Shown here in pieces: positions 13,580 to 16,865 of a DNA stretch of 16,865 nt. The translations under genes and the position numbers were made by a program. Where the stretch lies: the NCBI GenBank assembly GCA_964591565.1, contig CAZQEC010000025.1, positions 1 to 16,865 of the forward strand, read 5' to 3'. The notes below the pieces were generated by a model that made no database searches, was not told the origin of the DNA, and saw only the letters and a program-made list of their open reading frames with translations. The stretch is from CAZQEC01 sp964591565 (GTDB taxonomy: Bacteria > Patescibacteriota > UBA1384 > CAJBMM01). Numbering within the stretch: the first letter of the stretch is position 1; each line of letters opens with the position of its first letter.

Positions 13580-13607
13580 CCGTCATCCGTCATCTATCAT
13601 CCGTTCT
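13580..13607. repeat. Second heptamer array, consensus CCGTCAT
   Basis: Units: CCGTCAT (13580), CCGTCAT (13587), CTATCAT (13594) and a degenerate CCGTTCT (13601). It shares the 7-base period of the array 35 bases upstream but has a different unit. The der-lepB gap (13508-13645) holds nothing else but these arrays and a weak promoter. Confidence 0.6.
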
Positions 13608-13608
13608 C

Positions 13609-13637
13609 TTGCCCTTATTTCCCAAACCCCGTAAACT
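13609..13637 (+). promoter_or_regulatory. Candidate lepB promoter (near-leaderless)
   Basis: TTGCCC (13609-13614), 17 bases, TAAACT (13632-13637). The -10 ends eight bases before the lepB ATG, and no Shine-Dalgarno is present, consistent with a leaderless mRNA. TATTAT at 13637-13642 is an alternative -10. Confidence 0.3.
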
Positions 13638-13645
13638 ATTATTAC

Positions 13646-14284
13646 ATGGAAACTAACCCCACTAACGATTTATCTGATACAAATCTCGGTCAGCCCGAGT
13701 TAGCAGTTTCAGAGCATCTTTTTTCACGTGTTTTTCGCTATATTTATGATATCGTCAAAACTGCTGTTTTTGTGCTTATTTTCGCGCTGGTGGTGCGCAC
13801 ATTTCTTATTCAACCATTCATTGTGGATGGTAGTTCAATGGAGCCGACATTTCACGATCAAGAGTATTTAATGGTTGAAAAATTGGGCACTACCGTTAAA
13901 AAACCAGTTCGCGGTGATATTATTGTTTTTCGCTACCCTCTTCAGCCCAGCTTAAATTACGTTAAACGGATTGTTGGCGTGCCCGGAGATCGTGTGGTGA
14001 TTGGCGGGGGTAAGGTCAAAATTTACAACAACGATCACCCGAATGGTTTAGAGTTAAAAGAGGCCTATTTACTCTCTGGCGCGCAGACTTTAGTGCGCAA
14101 CGAGCTGGTGGAGCAATCGTGGGTGGTAGATAAGGGGGGTTATTTTGTAATGGGGGACAACCGCGACCACTCCGACGACTCGCGCAGTTGGGGTTTAGTG
14201 CCCAGTAAAAATGTGATCGGCAAAGTGTGGATTACGGTTTACCCACTGGCAAATTTTGGCTTGGTTGAGCACGCAGAGTACTAA
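13646..14284 (+). CDS. lepB: Signal peptidase I (LepB/SipS type)
   Basis: This membrane-anchored serine-lysine protease cleaves signal peptides from secreted proteins on the outer face of the membrane. The 212 residues have a soluble N-terminal tail (1-33), one transmembrane helix (about 36-56, 'IVKTAVFVLIFALVVRTFLI'), the catalytic Ser64 in 'GSSMEPT', the catalytic Lys107 in 'YVKRIVGVPGD' and the box E signature 'MGDNRDHSDDSRSWG' (169-183). The length suits the single-anchor Gram-positive-like type. The ATG has no ribosome site upstream, and the start is placed by family fit. der lies upstream across the heptamer arrays. Confidence 0.97.
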   Translation: METNPTNDLSDTNLGQPELAVSEHLFSRVFRYIYDIVKTAVFVLIFALVVRTFLIQPFIVDGSSMEPTFHDQEYLMVEKLGTTVKKPVRGDIIVFRYPLQPSLNYVKRIVGVPGDRVVIGGGKVKIYNNDHPNGLELKEAYLLSGAQTLVRNELVEQSWVVDKGGYFVMGDNRDHSDDSRSWGLVPSKNVIGKVWITVYPLANFGLVEHAEY

Positions 14285-14417
14285 ATATCACTTATGTTCT
14301 CTCGACACTTCGGGGTGAAAAAACTTCATAAATATGAGTTCGTGGATGAGAGGTCAGAGGAAGAATATGCGCGGACTTATGAATTTTTGGTGACGGTTAA
14401 TGAGATAATAAATATGG

Positions 14418-15383
14418 CTAAAAATTGGATTCAGCCCATTCATTTTTCCTTGCATTCAATTTTTCCCTTATACTCTTAACAACCTCTTCAAATTCTTCTA
14501 ATGAATACGATTTTTCTATCTCACGATATCTAATCTTTACGTTGCCATTTTCCTCAAAAATAATACTTGATCGTTCAAATGGTTTACGAAATTCACCTCC
14601 CAAAACACGATTTATGGATTCTACAGAAATATCCTCTCCTAGCAAAGCAAGTGTAGTGTAATCGGATCGTAAATTATGCGAGATCCCCTCAAGAATAAGA
14701 GATCGATTTGGAAAATATGAAGTGCCTATCTTTTTTATTGCTTGTATCCATTTTACAAAACGCAAAACTTGTTCTTCAGGCGTAGATTGAAATTTTTTAG
14801 GATCTATTTCTCCAGCACTAATATCGATGCCTTTAGTCCCGAGTTCTTCTGCGACACTGGTAATTTCATCTTTGTGCGCCGCCCAAACTTTACCCAATAG
14901 ATTTTCATCCCCCTTGAGTTTATTCTTCCACGCCATGAATGTGGGTATAAAACTTTCATCGTTCTTAAATCCAATAAGCCATGTCCCACGTAGATCAGCG
15001 ATTATATATTTCTTTTCCGGTTCATTTCTTATCCGATCAAGTGTTTTATTTGCTGCCTCACGATTTTCTCCAATTTCCACTATTTTGATATCATCGCGTT
15101 CTCCTAATAATTCTTTGAGCTTATCAATAAAAAGACCCCTGGTTTGTTCAGAGCGTTTTACATTTGATGGTTCAAAAGCCAACACGGTTCCTGTTGGAGC
15201 TTGTTCTAAATTATCAAGAACAAATCTAGTTCTATGTTCGATTTCTTGTTTTGCACTTTCTTCATCAACCTCTTGAGTGGATACGTCGACTATTTCTCCA
15301 GATTTTTCTACTTTAGGAGCGTGACGAGAAACCCCGACTTCAAATTTTTTTTCTTCTTGTGGTATTAAATATTCTGGTGACAT
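14418..15383 (-). CDS. Divergent histidine-phosphatase-superfamily protein
   Basis: The 321-residue protein shows the superfamily signature in order: 'SRHAPK' with Arg20-His21 (phospho-accepting His of the RHG motif, Gly replaced by Ala), 'EPSNVKRSEQT' with Arg77 (the usual S-x-x-x-R-x-x-x-T), and 'EGISHNLRSD' with His236 (second catalytic His). SixA-like members remove phosphate from phosphohistidine in carrier proteins; others are sugar or nucleotide phosphatases. The protein is longer than SixA (about 160) and has an acidic N-terminal stretch and a charged C-terminal helix ('SLEEFEEVVKSIREKL'). It is the second gene after the phospho-His domain protein, nine bases apart, without a clear Shine-Dalgarno. 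The DNA is AT-rich with AGA/AGG codons. The family call is good; the substrate is inferred. Confidence 0.7.
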   Translation of the reverse strand: MSPEYLIPQEEKKFEVGVSRHAPKVEKSGEIVDVSTQEVDEESAKQEIEHRTRFVLDNLEQAPTGTVLAFEPSNVKRSEQTRGLFIDKLKELLGERDDIKIVEIGENREAANKTLDRIRNEPEKKYIIADLRGTWLIGFKNDESFIPTFMAWKNKLKGDENLLGKVWAAHKDEITSVAEELGTKGIDISAGEIDPKKFQSTPEEQVLRFVKWIQAIKKIGTSYFPNRSLILEGISHNLRSDYTTLALLGEDISVESINRVLGGEFRKPFERSSIIFEENGNVKIRYREIEKSYSLEEFEEVVKSIREKLNARKNEWAESNF

Positions 15384-15392
15384 AATATATAT

Positions 15393-16787
15393 TTAATTAG
15401 TAATTTTTCTGACTACACCCTGTTCAGCATCAACCTCAACCAAATCTCCCGTCCTTAATACTTTTGTCGCATTATGGGTAGCAATAATACATGGAATACC
15501 AAACTCTCTACTGACTACAGCCGCATGACTTGTAATTCCGCCCTCATCTGTTATTATAGCTGACGCCATTTTACATAGATGGACGATTTGAGGACGAGTC
15601 ATACCTGTGACTAAAATTTCGCCTTGCTTAAATGAAGCTACTTGCTCGTTGTAGTCCTTTGCCACAAAACTAATTGTTCGTACTATTCCGGTAGCCTTTC
15701 CTTTATTAGCTATACGCCCAATAATTTCTTGAATACCTGAAAAATCCTCTTTAACTAGCCGTTGTAATTTTTCAGCTTTTTGTCCGGTAACTATTTGTGT
15801 CTTCCCGTCGACAAAATGTGAACTGTAACCATTTTTTCTTCGAGTAATTTCCTCAATATCAATCTTTTTACTTTTAAAGAACAGACTTATTTCATCAACC
15901 GTTGCAAATTCTAATATTGGTTGCTTGCTCCTTTTAACTAACTCAATAAGAATATTTTTAAGGTGGTATCTTACCGTCATAAAATGATATCGGCTCCAAA
16001 ATCGAAGGAATCCTAACTCTGCAATAAGCGCTCCAATTTTTTGCACTTCTTCAGTTATTTCTACGTCTGGTTTTATTCTCGGTTTTTTATTAAAAATAAC
16101 AACCTTGTGGCGGTAATGTTCGGCATCGAACGGCTCATTGCCTTCAATAGCATTAAACCATCCATAATTATTTGCTAGTTGTTGGATTTTTTCATTTTGT
16201 AAAATAGGAGAAAGCGTGCCCCATATATTATGAAGTTTCTCGATTTCTCGATACTCATCAGCCCAAGGCAAGTCATCATCCCAATATGTTGCAGCAACCA
16301 ATTCCTTATCTTTTTCTGGACGATTCTCGAGCAACGTGTTAATTTTCTCATCAAGTGGTAATACATGTTGCGGTTGGCTAATAACCATTGTTGGAAATAC
16401 ACATAAAAGAGTTTTCCACAGAGAATACATCTCATTGAGTAACTCATCGTCTGTTTTTTCACTTCGATTTTGTTTCCAAGCACGATTCTCTACAGCGGTA
16501 GTTTTTTCAAATCGCTCACGAACATTTTTAAGTAATTTTGTAGTTCTTGCCTCATTTTTCCAAAATTTCCTAAAATACTCTGTCGCTCTCTTCATTTCTT
16601 CAACATTAAAGTAGGCCGTATTGTTCATATCGGGCGATGTCACAAATATAGTATCGCTGTATTCCCACCCTGTTACTTCCTTAAGTAATGCGCCAAAACC
16701 GCCAAGATGAACAATTGTATAGTATGGTCTTACGTTCCTCGTCTCAAACATTCTCTTATACTGAAGTTTTTGTTTAGAATTAGTCAT
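15393..16787 (-). CDS. PEP-utilising-type swivelling phosphohistidine-domain protein lacking ATP-grasp
   Basis: This is a 464-residue protein. The last 110 residues are the mobile phosphohistidine domain of PEP synthase, PPDK and rifampin phosphotransferase: 'NKGKATGIVR', 'GEILVTGMTRPQIVHLCKMA', then 'GGITSHAAVVSREFGIPCIIA' with the phospho-accepting His at about 421, and 'TGDLVEVDAEQGVV'. Residues 1-350 are mostly helical, rich in Trp and Tyr, and do not show the ATP-grasp or PEP/TIM-barrel motifs. They may match the middle, substrate-binding region of the rifampin phosphotransferase type (inference). It is the first gene of a two-gene unit with the histidine-phosphatase-like gene. The substrate and the phosphate donor are unknown; an ATP-grasp partner may lie beyond the right edge. 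Confidence 0.75.
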   Translation of the reverse strand: MTNSKQKLQYKRMFETRNVRPYYTIVHLGGFGALLKEVTGWEYSDTIFVTSPDMNNTAYFNVEEMKRATEYFRKFWKNEARTTKLLKNVRERFEKTTAVENRAWKQNRSEKTDDELLNEMYSLWKTLLCVFPTMVISQPQHVLPLDEKINTLLENRPEKDKELVAATYWDDDLPWADEYREIEKLHNIWGTLSPILQNEKIQQLANNYGWFNAIEGNEPFDAEHYRHKVVIFNKKPRIKPDVEITEEVQKIGALIAELGFLRFWSRYHFMTVRYHLKNILIELVKRSKQPILEFATVDEISLFFKSKKIDIEEITRRKNGYSSHFVDGKTQIVTGQKAEKLQRLVKEDFSGIQEIIGRIANKGKATGIVRTISFVAKDYNEQVASFKQGEILVTGMTRPQIVHLCKMASAIITDEGGITSHAAVVSREFGIPCIIATHNATKVLRTGDLVEVDAEQGVVRKITN

Positions 16788-16805
16788 ATAATATAAATAA
16801 TTAAA

Positions 16806-16835
16806 GATATAATTGGTCGTGGCTAGGTATTGTAA
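16806..16835 (-). promoter_or_regulatory. Candidate promoter of the phosphohistidine two-gene unit
   Basis: Minus strand: TTACAA (16830-16835), 18 bases, TATATC (16806-16811), 18 bases before the ATG. The leader is very AT-rich, and other placements are possible. Nothing else is visible in 16788-16865. Confidence 0.3.
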
Positions 16836-16865
16836 CTTATTTCTTTTTCAAAAAAGCTTGTTTAT

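Overview
The window reads as a chromosomal segment of a small-genome bacterium, most likely of the Candidate Phyla Radiation (Patescibacteria). The lineage call is inference. It rests on compact housekeeping genes, acidic tails on S16 and the KH protein, a fused deformylase-formyltransferase, orphan small proteins, and palindromic or heptamer intergenic repeats. UAA, UAG and UGA are all used as stops, so there is no sign of a recoded genetic code.

Minus-strand housekeeping block (1-11808). From right to left the genes are priA (replication restart), a GT4 glycosyltransferase, a def-fmt fusion, a short TrmB-type regulator, rpsP, khpA, trmD, uvrB, a small CxxC protein and ribosomal protein L25. 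Most concern translation: initiator-Met formylation and deformylation, ribosome assembly, tRNA m1G37 methylation and 5S rRNA binding. L25 is interrupted by an in-frame TAA, and its C-terminal domain continues in the same frame to the window edge.

Plus-strand island (about 3113-4630). Three unrecognised genes lie between uvrB and trmD, against the surrounding transcription. They have strong Shine-Dalgarno sites. The first two also have their own promoters and perfect GC-rich hairpin terminators, and a 19-bp palindrome overlaps the second promoter. A similar single-gene unit, a CxxC small protein, sits at about 11845-12153 on the minus strand.

Right part (12138-16865). On the plus strand are der (ribosome-assembly GTPase) and lepB (signal peptidase I), separated by an array of tandem heptamers. 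A two-gene minus-strand operon follows. Its first gene encodes a PEP-utilising-type protein with the swivelling phospho-histidine domain but no recognisable ATP-grasp. Its second encodes a divergent histidine-phosphatase-superfamily protein that keeps the RH, R and late-H catalytic signature. Pairing a phospho-His carrier domain with a SixA-like phosphatase fold suggests a possible histidine-phosphorylation circuit. This is the strongest candidate for an undescribed system in the window.

Intergenic regions hold two GTCATT-ended imperfect palindromic elements, a 19-bp CCTGCC palindrome, GTATCAG heptamers at two places, several Rho-independent terminators and sigma70-like promoters, of which three use a TTGACC -35 box.
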